Assembly: GCA_037179515.1 (NCBI GenBank)
Contig: JAXCGZ010007657.1
Location: 10,001-74,000, forward strand
DNA: 64,000 nucleotides
Direction of reading: 5' to 3'
Source: Halocaridina rubra
Taxonomy: Eukaryota; Arthropoda; Malacostraca; Decapoda; Atyidae
The position numbers were made by a program, and so were the translations under genes. Below are positions 1 to 11,592 of this stretch, piece after piece. The notes under the pieces were generated by a model that was given only the letters and a program-made list of their open reading frames with translations, was not told the DNA's origin and ran no database searches. Within the stretch, counting starts at the first letter, position 1. Every line of letters starts with the position of its first letter.

Positions 1-477
1 CTTCTCAGTATAAAATAATGAAAATGAACAACCCCCTACGAACGTGTACGTTCCCCTACGATGGGTAGGGAGCGTCGGGAGCATGGTTGGCCCAGTCGTA
101 ACGGTCAAAAATTTAAATTTCCCGTTTTCTATGATGATACTTACGTTTGCGTATGATCAGTCGTACGCTAAATTACGCGTCCAAACTACTCCGTACGATT
201 GCAATTACGATCCATAGGAATGCTTACGCGGACGCATGACGCACTTCCGACAGGCACAGGAATGCACCTGTCGGCTAAAAAATCTGCCGGATCTCCAAGG
301 ATTGAGCGAAGATTCCGTCGGAACGCGGTCTTAAGAGTCGGGTCGGGAGTTTTGGCTATGTGTGACGCCAGCATAAAAGAGCATAAGATTTGGGCCTTGT
401 CACAAATACTGAGAGTTGTGAACACTTCAAATGTGAAAAACTTAAATAGCAGAGAATATATAGGGAACAATAATTAT

Positions 478-480
<3 letters not shown>
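1..480. other. Unassigned CpG-rich stretch
   Basis: No gene is visible. The first 330 bases are unusually rich in CG dinucleotides (CCTACGA, GTACG, TTACGCG) compared with the AT-rich surroundings. They contain short palindromes such as AACGTGTACGTT. Open frames here are short on both strands and resemble nothing I know. It may be the end of a repeat cut by the window edge. Confidence 0.4.
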
Positions 481-547
<67 letters not shown>

Positions 548-564
548 TTGTGTGTGTGTGTGTG
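481..564. repeat. (CT)n-(GT)n compound microsatellite
   Basis: About 33 CT units with one TTTC interruption run into a short (GT)n block. It creates a spurious Ser/Leu-rich open frame. Confidence 0.95.
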
Positions 565-1840
565 AATAATGTAAGCAATGCGAAATGGTTCTGAGAATGA
601 AGTATCCAGTTCCAACATCTAGATTTCTGTGTTAATGAAAATTAAGATCAGATTTTGAACGTAAAAATGTTAAGCCCCTTACTAGTGATATGGTTGCCCA
701 TTGGAATATATTAATAAGAAAATAATAATAATTATAATAATAATAATTATATTAATAATAATAATATGTGTGTGTGTTTGTGTGAGGAAAAGACCTTACA
801 CGTGGCAAAGGATATAAAACGAGACAAGGCAAGTGGAAAAGCTTATCAAGTTGATGGAATGCAGCCAGAAGGCGCAATAAACGAAATCGTAAAGTCAAGT
901 TTGGCCCCAACTTAAGTTCTGGTCACAGATTGAGACTACCATGGGCAACCTCCATCCATCCCCCCCCCCACTCTTCATCTTCCTCAAACGTTCTTTCCAT
1001 TCTTCTTCTTCTTCTTCTTCTTCCTGAATGTGCCGGACACTAAGTTTGGTCATTTCATTGGTTCCGCCTGACGTGTTCAAAGGAAAGTAACGTAGTGAGG
1101 AAATACTACAAAAAAAAAAAAAAAACGGTAACCATGGACAAGAAACCTACGAACTACTACAAATCTAAAACTCTCCCCTGAGTAGAGAACAAATTTCATA
1201 TCAGCAGGAGCAATATTATACCGTAGCTGCAAGCCGTTTGGAACCACACACCAAACACTAAAACCATTTTATTCCAAATCGACTGATCTTCTAAATTTCT
1301 AATACCACTTATACTGTCTCTCTACTACCCAGTAATGAATTTATGTAATGATTTTTCTTATGTACTAAATGATTAATCATTAAGTACATTGTAAAAAGAA
1401 AAACATACAATTCCATAGTTTCAAATAATTCTTTCAAATTTCATGAGAACTTGTGTTAGGCAAAGTCCACAATATTTTAATGCAGCTATTCAAAGGACTG
1501 CTAGAATTCCTCTAGTTTATTTTTATATAATTCATAATAATTCATATTTATTACATCTAATCTATGTGTCTACCATCATTTCTCCGTTAACAAGGAGATG
1601 TATGAAGCAGACATATAAAGCAAAAATTAAAATAAAAAAAGGCATTAAGAAACAAATAACAGCCAGAAGTTAGCGTCTCATGCAGTTAGCTGAAGATCTT
1701 GACTGTAACAAACTTTTTAAATGTTTTGGGACTGAATCGTATAATGTAGCTTCAGCTTCTGTTTAGGATAACGCTGACAGTTCTGTCTCAAAGATTCATT
1801 CTTCTTGGATATATGTCTTTTTACCCATTCGTGTATTTTT
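565..1840. other. Intergenic, no gene seen
   Basis: The stretch holds small low-complexity patches: AAT/ATT near 720-765, a run of eleven C at 960-970, (TTC)n near 1001-1023 and a 16-base A run near 1110-1125. The open frame at 1443-1673 is AT-rich with no recognisable domain. I see no RNA gene. Confidence 0.5.
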
Positions 1841-1841
1841 C

Positions 1842-1870
1842 TATTTATTATTATTACTATTACTATTATT

Positions 1871-1968
<98 letters not shown>

Positions 1969-1971
1969 CTA

Positions 1972-2016
<45 letters not shown>

Positions 2017-2041
2017 CATTACTATTATTATTATTATTATT
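1842..2041. repeat. (ATT)n microsatellite
   Basis: A 200-bp (ATT/TAT)n array has rare ATC and ACT interruptions. All three frames stay open across it and give meaningless poly-Ile, poly-Tyr and poly-Leu frames. Confidence 0.95.
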
Positions 2042-2308
2042 CTCAGCGAAGCAATATCACTATGAGAAGGCGAAAAATGAGTTTAAGGACTTTTCTGAAG
2101 TGAATATTTCTTATAGGAAAGTGTACTTTTCTATCAATTTTGGCACAGCCATCAAGCATATCTCCACCCCAATGTTCTTCTAGTGTGTGTAAGTGTGCAT
2201 CTATCTTTTTATTCAAGGCCTCCAATATATACATAAAAGTTACAAAAGTTGAAAATACACCTTTTCCATTTCTCCTTTCAGTAACTATTGCCAATAATGT
2301 AGAGTGTT

Positions 2309-2817
2309 TGTACTTGTGTGTAATTACCTAATTGTAATTACCTACTTGTGCTTACGGGATAGAGCCCCAAGCTCGTAACTTCCAGTCTCCTGATCGGTTC
2401 CATTTTGTGCTTAGTGATACTTGTCATACTCGTCCTTAAAACTATGGATTGAGTTAGCATCAACTACCTCCTCGCTTAGAGACTTCCAATTACCAACTAC
2501 TCTTACACTAAAAAAGTACTTCCTTACATCCTGAAAAGAAGTTTTCTTACGACACTTCAAACTATGACCTCTAGGTCTAGTACCAACCATATCAAAATAT
2601 CGATCCCTATCCACTCTATCATAACCATGAAGGAATTTAAAGACTGTCACCATATCCCCCCTCAATCTTCTAGCTTCGAGTGATGGTAAGTCTAATTCCC
2701 TCAGCCTCTCATCATAACCGAGATTGCGTATTTCTGGCACCAGTTTCGTGGCATGTCTTTGAACTTTTTCAAGCATAGCTATGTGCTTTTTCAAGTGCGT
2801 GTGTACTTGTGTGTAAT
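2309..2817 (-). mobile_element. 5'-truncated LINE (CR1/Jockey-like) with target-site duplication
   Basis: On the minus strand, 2794-2411 encodes the C-terminal end of a LINE ORF2 (conserved KVQRHATKLVP, YDERLRELDLPSLEARR and DRYFDM blocks). The same protein end is encoded by the copies near 56.5, 61.0 and 62.0 kb. A 3' untranslated tail with the hairpin and CACAAGTAGGTAATTAC follows. The 16-base TGTACTTGTGTGTAAT is present at 2309-2324 and again at 2802-2817, exactly flanking the insertion. That is a direct target-site duplication from target-primed reverse transcription. The copy is severely 5'-truncated and cannot be autonomous. It is not a host gene. Confidence 0.92.
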
Positions 2818-3177
2818 CATTAAGCTATCTACACTTCAAAATATAATAAATATGTGTTGGACATTTTCCCTACATCATTTCCTCTTCCCTGTATTACTAT
2901 GCCAAGCGTCAATCATCACAGCAAGTTCATTTATATATATAAATAGAATTTGGGAGAAGAGAACCACATGTGTTGACCTCATGGAGAGCGATCCCCCACC
3001 CACCCTCTTGTGTTCTCCAAGGGAATGGCATCAATTTACCTTCCAAGCAGAGAAAAAAATGTATAGTTAATAATAACAAGTGTTTTAAATATCGTGGAAC
3101 AAGGGTATGAAGAAAAATAAACATGATGAAAGACTTTCTACATCATTATGATAGCATTTCCACAGAATAAATAAAGT
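2818..3177. other. Intergenic, nothing recognised
   Basis: No supported gene or repeat copy is seen. Short overlapping frames on both strands lack any domain. Confidence 0.4.
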
Positions 3178-3196
3178 TATATATATATATATATAT

Positions 3197-3250
<54 letters not shown>
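3178..3250. repeat. (AT)n microsatellite
   Basis: Roughly 35 AT units with one TATTAT interruption. Confidence 0.95.
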
Positions 3251-3255
<5 letters not shown>

Positions 3256-3263
3256 CAAGTAAA

Positions 3264-3631
3264 CGCATTAACATATGTAAAAACATGAATCATATTTTAC
3301 CCCTAACAAAATTACTGTGCCAAGGCACTACCAACTACACCACTGAAGGTTTAAAAGAAGAAGAAAAAACCCTGAGCAAACTGATTTGCAAGGAATTAAC
3401 GCATTCTTTCTGAATGCCTTTTCGTTCATATTACAGCTTCTTCCCAACATCACAGGCATTCAGAAAGAATGCTTTCATTCCTAGCAAAGAAGAAAGCTTT
3501 GAGGTTGCTTTTCTTTTAGGCCTTCAGTGTTGTAGTTGGTAGCACCTTGGCACAGTAATTATGTGTCTTATGTTAGAGTCCCGGTCATGAGTAAAATATG
3601 ATTCATGTTTTCACAAAAGTTAATGTGTTCA
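3264..3631. repeat. Inverted pair of SINE-E copies (foldback)
   Basis: The left arm (about 3264-3419) is the reverse complement of the right arm (about 3453-3631). The arms meet at GCATTCTTTCTGAATGCC and its complement. The right arm carries a tRNA-like head on the plus strand: TGTAGTTGGTAG as A-box-like, then TTAGAGTCCCGGTCA in the B-box position. Two SINE units therefore sit head-outward around a short centre and could form a hairpin of about 150 bp. Confidence 0.75.
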
Positions 3632-3715
3632 TATGATTATTATTGATGCGTATATAACATGGAATCTGAATTAAATGCGAAAACTAATTAATGAGTGAGG
3701 TTGGGAAGAAGCTGT

Positions 3716-3880
3716 AATATGAACACAAAGCAGTAAGAAGGAATGCGTTCGTTCCTAGCAAAGCAGTTAGCTTTGAGGTTTGTTTCTTATTTTAAACCTT
3801 CAGTGGTGTAGTTGGTAGAGCCTTGGCACAGTAATTATGTGTCTTAGGTTCGAGTTCCGGTCAGGGATAAAATATGATTC

Positions 3881-3882
<2 letters not shown>
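3716..3882 (+). repeat. SINE-E copy (tRNA-derived)
   Basis: A third copy repeats the right arm of the foldback. It has GGTGTAGTTGGTAGAGCC (pol III A-box-like) and GGTTCGAGTTCC (a good B box), then GATAAAATATGATTC. It is followed directly by an (AT)n tract. A tRNA-derived SINE is the best reading. Confidence 0.75.
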
Positions 3883-3939
<57 letters not shown>

Positions 3940-3942
3940 TTG
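3883..3942. repeat. (AT)n microsatellite at a SINE 3' end
   Basis: The AT tract begins directly after the SINE-E copy, as if seeded by its tail. Confidence 0.9.
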
Positions 3943-4231
3943 TAAACTTTACACTCATATTCCATACATGTCGTAAAAGCAGACTAAAAGGGAGTGGGAA
4001 GAAAGAGGCAGCCAATCCGTTTTTCCCTCATCTTTTTATCCCTCAAGTAGGAGATAAATATTGGAGAGAATGCGGAGAATGTAATAAAGCCCTACTGTGA
4101 AAACAGGAGCCATATAACTTCCTCTGATCAGAATTCGAACATGCAACACATTTGACACTCAATCAATGCCCATAAGATGATAACATCTGTACCACTAAAG
4201 GTATGAATGCAGTACAAAATCTTTCTATTAA

Positions 4232-4508
4232 GGCCGCTTTCACACCAAAGTGGCACGTCGCACGTGGCATCCCACGTGGCACGCAAGTTGAAAACGAACA
4301 TCCGGAAATATATGAAGTCTTTCACACAGAAGTGGCGTGACACGTCCCATGTGCCACGTGCGAGTTGCGTCGCAAGTCGCACGTGGCACGTGGGACGTGT
4401 CACGCCACTTCTGTGTGAAAAGCTTCATATATTTCCGGATGTTCGTTTTCAACTGGCGTGCCACGTGGGATGCCACGTGCGACGTGCCACTTTAGTGTGA
4501 AAGTGGCC
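4232..4508. mobile_element. Foldback MITE, PIF/Harbinger-like (family 2)
   Basis: The element is 277 bp and almost completely self-complementary. The ends read GGCCGCTTTCACAC and GTGTGAAAGTGGCC. Arms of about 130 bp contain repeated CACGTGGCACG motifs and TTCATATATTTCCGG. It is flanked on both sides by TAA (4229-4231 and 4509-4511), the 3-bp TWA target duplication typical of PIF/Harbinger. It has no coding capacity. Overlapping frames on opposite strands have similar protein sequences because of the palindrome. Confidence 0.88.
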
Positions 4509-4524
4509 TAACTGCTAAGCCAAC

Positions 4525-4690
4525 ACACGCCCTACAGAATGTTTCTCTTAATTTTCTTCCTATTTCTCGTCTTCACACGTGGTTTGTAACTTGATTTAAT
4601 TGAAAGTTTGGTCATATAAACACATCTATCAATGTGCAAAAAGCGCTACAGAGTGCAACATTGAAGGTCTTAAAGAAGCCCAATGCTTCT
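4525..4690 (-). repeat. Possible SINE-E-related fragment
   Basis: CACACGTGGTTTGT and GAAGGTCTTAAAGAAG resemble parts of the SINE-E-related stretch at 17.8-18.1 kb. The similarity is patchy, so this is a weak call. Confidence 0.35.
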
Positions 4691-4738
4691 CTGTTGACTA
4701 ACTAAATAATATAGAGTCATTAGGTTCGGAGTTCTATG

Positions 4739-4893
4739 GAGGCCACGGTGGCTCAGTGGTATATCGCGCGAATCGGGAGGCCACTGATATGAACTCGACC
4801 CAACGCAGGACGATAGGAAAGGCATATAGTTTAAATTTCCCTGTTCTAATCGGAGAGTTCACCCCCATTCTTGGAGACTATTTGTGACACTTA
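4739..4893 (+). repeat. SINE-B copy (tRNA-derived)
   Basis: The head GGTGGCTCAGTGGTATA is A-box-like. It is followed by the family body (CAGGACGATAGGAAAGGCAT) and the tail block ACCCCCATTCTTGGAGAC. The tail block is shared with copies near 14.1, 27.8, 42.6 and 55.9 kb and with minus-strand copies at 24.7, 27.3, 29.1 and 30.2 kb. Confidence 0.75.
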
Positions 4894-5905
4894 CAACAGA
4901 AGAAAGTTCTCTATACATCAGTATCCTATGAGAAATGTAGATTCTCTTAAAAAAATTTTATCTGAGCTAAAATTATTATATAGAGCTCGAAAAAGCAAGT
5001 AAATTCAGTGAAATAATTTTTATCAGTTGTGAGATTCATTTCTTTCAGATTAAAACTGAAATCTGAAAAAGTCAAGTCGTGTATTTCTATGAAAACCCAT
5101 GACCAAGAAACACTAGGCGAGAGATGTCTCGAGTATAAAATGTCGAAATTAGCTGTCAAGAACCTTTCCAGAAGACAATTAACTGCCAAACGGTTTCCTG
5201 AAGCGTTCCGGGCAAAACACGATCAAGTCTTGAAAAGAAAAATACACGTAGAGAAATGGCGGGCAAAATACTGGAAAACCAATATCCCGTCAAAGCCAGT
5301 CTGGCGTTACTTTTGACATTATCAGATAAAATATTTCGAAGACAACTCATGAAAACTGACAACGCTTCCAGATAACCACAAGAATAGGAAGCAAAAAAAA
5401 AAAATAAGACAGTTTAAAATATTGGAACACAAATGTCAATATAGTAGTGATTCCTCCATCAGCGCTTGCAGACGGCCAGAAGATAATTAAGACATTGAAA
5501 TTCTTGAAGAATGTGGGAGGAAGAGAAGAGATATTGGGGGAACTTTGTTGTGGTAGTGGGGGGATGGGAGGTTTATTAAATGCGGTTGTGGAGGGAGAGT
5601 AAACGAATTGGAAGAAGCACAAATATCATTACTGAGAAAAAAAAAGATAAAGCGTCGTATGGTGATGTTAATGTATACATTGGTACTGGAAATGAATATA
5701 ACCATGACTTAATGAGACAATAGAAGGTTGTGTATTCAGGAGAGGGTTCTTGACAGTGTGAATCCTCTTTAAGGGAATGCGATATTGGCTTTTAGCCTTT
5801 ACCAGTGTTGAGGAAAATAGTTAAACCACTATGAGAAGGATCGCGAATTTAAGTACCTGGCAGTTATGGTCAAAGAAATTAATATATAACTATGGCATAT
5901 GTAGG

Positions 5906-5910
<5 letters not shown>
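4894..5910. other. Intergenic, no gene supported
   Basis: Two overlapping open frames at about 5029-5316 (plus) and 5347-5622 (minus) have no recognisable domain. I see no splice-compatible partners or repeat matches. Treated as non-coding. Confidence 0.4.

Positions 5911-5959
<49 letters not shown>
5911..5959. repeat. (CT)n microsatellite
   Basis: About 24 uninterrupted CT units. Confidence 0.95.
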
Positions 5960-5961
<2 letters not shown>

Positions 5962-6061
5962 GCCGGAAATGCTTACTCAACGGAGCTTTGATTTTATGTA
6001 ATGTAAAAAGAAATTACAATTTTATCATGCCTAGTTACCTTATGCACTCCATAAGTTCTTA

Positions 6062-6150
<89 letters not shown>
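6062..6150. repeat. (AAT)n joined to (ATT)n, self-complementary
   Basis: About 12 AAT units switch abruptly to about 18 ATT units, so the array is a perfect inverted repeat that could extrude a hairpin. Confidence 0.92.
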
Positions 6151-6151
<1 letters not shown>

Positions 6152-6199
6152 ACCTGTGGCTGGAGAAATATTGGTGGCGGTGGCAGTACATAGAGACAA

Positions 6200-6208
<9 letters not shown>

Positions 6209-6246
<38 letters not shown>
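6209..6246. repeat. (GA)n microsatellite
   Basis: Nineteen GA units. Confidence 0.95.
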
Positions 6247-6247
<1 letters not shown>

Positions 6248-6445
6248 CACGTTTAGGAAGACATCATGTGAGAGTTGCAATTATGACACTTTAATTGAAG
6301 TTGTTGCTGGAAATGCTAATGCAATTAAGATGGCGATCGTTCCTGGTACCAGCCACTCACTCTTCCACAATGACAATGATGGTGATGATAAAGATGATGC
6401 TGATGATAATGATGATGGTGATGACCTACTCATATCAGAAAAAAA

Positions 6446-6524
6446 AATGATTGTGGTTATTGTGATGATAGTGATGCCAAAAGTGTGTGGTGGTTATTGT
6501 GATGATAGTGATGCCAAAAGTGTC
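6446..6524 (+). repeat. Short tandem duplication, about 38 bp x 2
   Basis: The unit GTGGTTATTGTGATGATAGT plus GATGCCAAAAGTGT occurs twice in succession. Just before it (6370-6425) lies an irregular GAT-rich stretch. No gene is implied. Confidence 0.85.
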
Positions 6525-6672
6525 TACCTATTTTAATGTCAATAACTGTACAAGGGAAAATATTACAAGCACACATTTAGCTTCTATACAGATGCTTACT
6601 ACGTTTTGCAATTTTTAATACAAACATCGATTATTGCTTTTTATATAATTCACTTTTTATCATAGAGACTAA

Positions 6673-6900
6673 GGCCCGATTTCTTAAACAGAGTAAACCT
6701 AGGATACCATATTGTTAGTTAGCTAGACACACACAAATGGATTTCATACACGCATCTGACGTGGTTCTGTGTATGGCTAAGATCCCGTACGGGATCCTAG
6801 CCATACACAGAACCGCGTCAGATGCGTTTATGAAATCCATTTGTGTCTAGTTAACTAACAATATAGTATCCTAGATTTACACTGTTTAAGAAATCGGGCC
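6673..6900. mobile_element. Foldback MITE, PIF/Harbinger-like (family 1, copy 1)
   Basis: A 228-bp near-perfect palindrome starts GGCCCGATTTCTTAAAC and ends with its complement. The centre is GATCCCGTACGGGATC. The left flank is TAA (6670-6672) and the right flank is AAA, a one-base-decayed duplication. Three further copies lie at 10.8, 11.6 and 16.4 kb. It has no coding capacity, so mobility would need a transposase encoded elsewhere. Confidence 0.9.
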
Positions 6901-6967
6901 AAACTGTATATGACATATTGTGCTAGTGTTTACCATGATGTCGACTTCGCTGTCTGTAGTCTACTGT

Positions 6968-7077
6968 ACCCTAACCCTATCTAACGTAACCTACTGTAAT
7001 CTAACATAACCTAACTAGACCCAACCCAACTAGCCAGACCTAGCCAAACTAACCTAACCTGGTTGGATTAGGTTAGG
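6968..7077. repeat. Degenerate interstitial telomere-like repeat
   Basis: Scattered CCTAA/CTAAC units (CTAACCCTATCTAAC, ACCTAACCTGG) end in GGATTAGGTTAGGTA on the opposite orientation. This is a decayed (CCTAA)n array with a short inverted end. TTAGG is the ancestral arthropod telomere unit. Confidence 0.7.
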
Positions 7078-7377
7078 TACCGATATTTTCAGAGTTTTGT
7101 AAGGAAAAATTTTGCAAGTAAATCCATTTTAACATAGGTGAAAATAGTGACAGTAGCATATCAGAATATGGTGATATGGAATATTGACCAACCAACCACC
7201 GATAAAATGGTCATTGTCACCTCTGTGTATAGTGATACAGAGATCCTGATGGAAGTAGGAACCAATGGTAGTGATAGTGGATAGAATTACGCTGAATTTA
7301 ATGGCAAGGCCGAAAAGTGTATTTTTGTCAGTTATAATGTAGATATAGGAGAGAACAATGATGGCGAGTTTTTATAA

Positions 7378-7529
7378 AGGGGGGTACAGACGATCATTAT
7401 TACTGTCAGTAAAAATACTGACACTATTCTATTGGTGTGAATTACTACGTCCATATGATGGACACACCGACAGTAATAATGACAGTACAGGGAAATACTG
7501 TCAGTAATATTGTTCGTCTGTTTAGCCCT
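7378..7529. mobile_element. Small foldback MITE, TAA target site (family 3)
   Basis: The left end is AGGGGGGTACAGACG. The right end is complementary in TCGTCTGTTTAGCCCT, and inner arms share TATTACTGTCAG-type sequence. TAA flanks both ends (7375-7377 and 7530-7532). The 152-bp element has no coding capacity. Confidence 0.78.
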
Positions 7530-7666
7530 TAAGAAGTGGTACTGGAGATGGTAGGTCATGGGGAGTTTGATGATGATGATAATGACGATGATGATGATGA
7601 GGAGGAGGAGGAGGAGGAGGAGAAAGGAAGGACAAATTGATACTGTAATGAAGCACACACACGGAT

Positions 7667-7668
<2 letters not shown>

Positions 7669-7709
<41 letters not shown>

Positions 7710-7712
7710 AAA
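7669..7712. repeat. (GA)n microsatellite
   Basis: About 20 GA units with one missing base. A (GAG)n patch lies upstream at 7598-7623. Confidence 0.93.
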
Positions 7713-7925
7713 AATTCGTCAAACTGCAGAGAGTTAGATTTCCAGCCTCCAGAATTAGCTGGGAAGCGAATAGCTTAAGGGAAAAAAGGCTTATCTTTTA
7801 ATCTCTCTTTTTTTTTTTTTTTTTTTTTAATTCTCTCCTCGTGATATCATGTAAGGAAATATAAATTCAGTAAAACACGGGATTCTCCTTAACCTCTTTT
7901 GTATCTCTTCTAATCGTTCCGGTTC

Positions 7926-8000
7926 GTTCCGGTTTTACGTCACGGTCTCCCTTTTCAACCAAGGGCTAGGACGGTTGCCTCCTTTCGAAGGGTATTCATT
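7926..8000 (-). repeat. SINE-D fragment
   Basis: TTTTACGTCACGGTCTCCC, CAACCAAGGGCTAGGACGG and the following bases match the tail half of the SINE-D copies at 13.0, 58.7 and 59.1 kb. The tRNA-like head is missing. Confidence 0.7.
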
Positions 8001-8036
8001 CTTTTTCATTTAGATCAACCTCTTTCATTAGCATTT

Positions 8037-8368
<332 letters not shown>

Positions 8369-9368
8369 TTTCTTGTTCATGCAGACAGTACAGAGTATAC
8401 TCATTCGTAGTTCTAGTCACTTTTTATTTCTTTATTTTTTGTACTTGTTAAATTCTAATTGTACCACTGTCGATTTTACTGATGCAATATACTCAGGGGT
8501 GGGAGGGTTCGATATCGCTATGTCATATGAACTTATGGACTCTTCACCAGCGCAAATTGGAAATAAACTTGTTTCCTTGCGTTTCAATAAATTCAATTAC
8601 TGTTTCCTTGTTTGGATTTGCACGTATATACCTAGAAAATCTTACTCAAACAAAGATTTGGAGCTGTTTTTATCCATTACAGTGTAAAGTTTTCCCTGAT
8701 ATTTCATAATCACCTGTAATCAGTTCTACCTCACCTTATACGTTAGTTCTTAATCAGCAAATAGAGACAACAAGGACGGGAGGGACTCCTAGCACTCCCC
8801 TATCCTTTTTATTTCCCTTTTACGAAAAGTAGAGATTATAATGTTGATACTTTGCAAAGTATTGCACCACCTTTAACATCCCCTACAGCTCATTTTTTTG
8901 TATTTTTATATTTCAAATCTATCCCCATTCGAATGGAGGTGGGTAGAGACTGGCTGGAACTGGGGGATAAAAGGTCCTTACTGACTAATAAAGTAAAACA
9001 GTAAATCAGCTCATTCCTTTTTGATTACCACTCCATTAGCCTCAATTCTATCTGCCGCTCAAACTAACAATAAAAATAGAAAAACAATGAACAAATTCGT
9101 TTATACAGACTATACCAGCAGAGTTTATACCGATTTCACCTCACGATGACACAGAAAAATAGCATAGCAATTAACACATTAAATTTTCATATCATTCCCA
9201 AAGCCTCAATAGCGCTTACAGCTCACTCCAAAAGAGCAAAATAGCGAAAAACTAAAGGAAGGAGAGAATCCCCCCCCCAAGTTCCCACTTGAGAATCAAC
9301 CTGGGAGAGCAGCGTCTCGCAATTTTTTATTATTCGCCAGGGAACAACATATACCTCAGCAGGAGAGA
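8369..9368. other. Intergenic, nothing recognised
   Basis: Unique-looking sequence. Open frames of 75-104 codons carry no domain. The AAT-rich and G-run patches are minor. Confidence 0.4.
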
Positions 9369-9575
9369 AGGAGGAGGAGGAGGAGGAGGAGGAGGAGGAG
9401 GAGGAGGAGGAGGAGGAGGAGGAGGAGGAGAAGAAGAAGAAGAAGAAGGAGGAGGAGGAGGAGGAGGAGGAGGAGGAGGAGGAGGAGGAGAAGAAGAAGA
9501 AGAAGAAGGAGGAGGAGGAGGAGGAGGACAAGGACGAGGAGGACAAGGACGAGGAGGACGAGGACGAGGAGGAAA
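9369..9575. repeat. (GGA)n/(GAA)n purine tract
   Basis: A strand-asymmetric all-purine run of about 160 bp made of GGA blocks with two GAAGAAGAAGAAGAA blocks, then GGACAA/GGACGA repeats. The poly-Gly/Glu, poly-Pro/Ser and poly-Ser frames here are artefacts. Confidence 0.93.
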
Positions 9576-9829
9576 AGGAGGAGGAATTAGATTATGCACA
9601 ACGACAAAAACAACGAAAGATTGAATTCACACTAGCACATGAAATAAGTAAAAATGAAGAAGAAAAATTAAAGATACGCAGAATTAAATGGAAGGTTAAG
9701 AAGGTGAATGGGGATGTCAAATACAGATGCTGCACCGGATCTGGCCCTATTGGAGAAAGCTGTATTTTCCGAGAGAGGAAAAATATACACCAAACATAAA
9801 CAAATGTTTAAATACCCCTCCCAAAGAAT

Positions 9830-9833
<4 letters not shown>

Positions 9834-9899
<66 letters not shown>
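9834..9899. repeat. (AT)n microsatellite
   Basis: Thirty-three AT units. Confidence 0.95.
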
Positions 9900-9902
<3 letters not shown>

Positions 9903-10135
9903 TAAGGGGGTGGCCGAGTCACGGCATACGCTCTTGCCACGATTCTGGTTGGTTTTATGTCTTCTTCATCGGCAGCTTTCCCTAAGTTAATATGTTATTG
10001 CTGATCATCACAAGCCTCTTGGAAGTTAGAGCTCATCTTGGCTAGTATATATACGGCCGGAAACCCATCCTTTCCATCTGTCTAGTATTTGAACTGGAAA
10101 CAAGCAGATCTGCAATGCTCCCCCAGTGACCGGAT

Positions 10136-10652
<517 letters not shown>

Positions 10653-10800
10653 GAAGAGGAAGTGTCATTGTTAAAGAAGGGAAGTTTATGGCGCAAATCA
10701 AGTTGTTTCTTAATTGAAACAGAATTTGGGCTCTTAAACAAGGTATTAGTGTATATTAACTTAAGCCAGTATAACTACTAAATATTATTCTTTTAACTAA

Positions 10801-11032
10801 GACCCGATTTCTTAAACAGTGTGAACCTAGGATACCATATTGTTAGTTAGCTAAACACACACAAATGGAATTCATAAACACATCTGACGCGGTTCTGTGT
10901 ATGGCTAGGATCCCGTACGAGATCCTAGCCATACACAGAACAGCGTCAGATGCGTTTATGAAATCCATTTGTGTGTGTCTAGCTAACTAACAATATGGTA
11001 TCCTAGGTTTACACTGTTTAAGAAATCGGGTC
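10801..11032. mobile_element. Foldback MITE, PIF/Harbinger-like (family 1, copy 2)
   Basis: A 232-bp palindrome with ends GACCCGATTTC and GAAATCGGGTC and an exact TAA duplication (10798-10800 and 11033-11035). Both ends carry the same G-to-A/C-to-T change relative to copy 1. This suggests that the arms were homogenised or copied from one another. Confidence 0.92.
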
Positions 11033-11233
11033 TAAATCTACATTTTTTAATAATCACTACAAAATAATTACTATTTAGGCTTAACAGCGATACAGGCACC
11101 ATAGAGTGACTGTAATTTTCAACAAACACCTGTTGATACGAGATATTTATAATGAGGTTTCCTACAATTCTCTAAGTTAGTGGACTGGAGTTCCCGTTAC
11201 TCAGTTCTATTTCCTCTATCGAAAGAGGGGGAA

Positions 11234-11235
<2 letters not shown>

Positions 11236-11314
<79 letters not shown>
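11236..11314. repeat. (GA)n microsatellite
   Basis: About 39 uninterrupted GA units. Confidence 0.95.
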
Positions 11315-11316
<2 letters not shown>

Positions 11317-11592
11317 CTCTCTCACCTTTATGCGCCTTTTGCTCTTTTGGATATTTCACACGCGTGAGAGATTTTGGGTAGGTGGGCGTGAACCTTTGCG
11401 TCAGTGCCTCTGATATGAATGTATATGACGCAGTACATTACATGTGTGCGAATTTGTATTTCCAAATATATCGACACATGAGTGTAGATATTACACCCTC
11501 ATGTATGAGGGAGTATATATTTCAAGGGTATACGTTCAGTTTATTACTACTTTTGTTTCAATTATTTTCTTTCAAGAACAATATTATTCTTA

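Noticed and set aside
1843..2040. Direct-repeat array considered as CRISPR-like
   Set aside because: It is a simple trinucleotide microsatellite in eukaryotic DNA, with no spacers.
5029..5316. 95-codon Lys/Arg-rich plus-strand frame
   Set aside because: No domain or convincing splice sites are seen and no repeat match was found, so it is left as unassigned.
9223..9624. Gly/Glu-rich, Pro/Ser-rich and Ser/Phe-rich open frames
   Set aside because: They come from a (GGA)n/(GAA)n tract open in several frames at once, with no splice context or domain.
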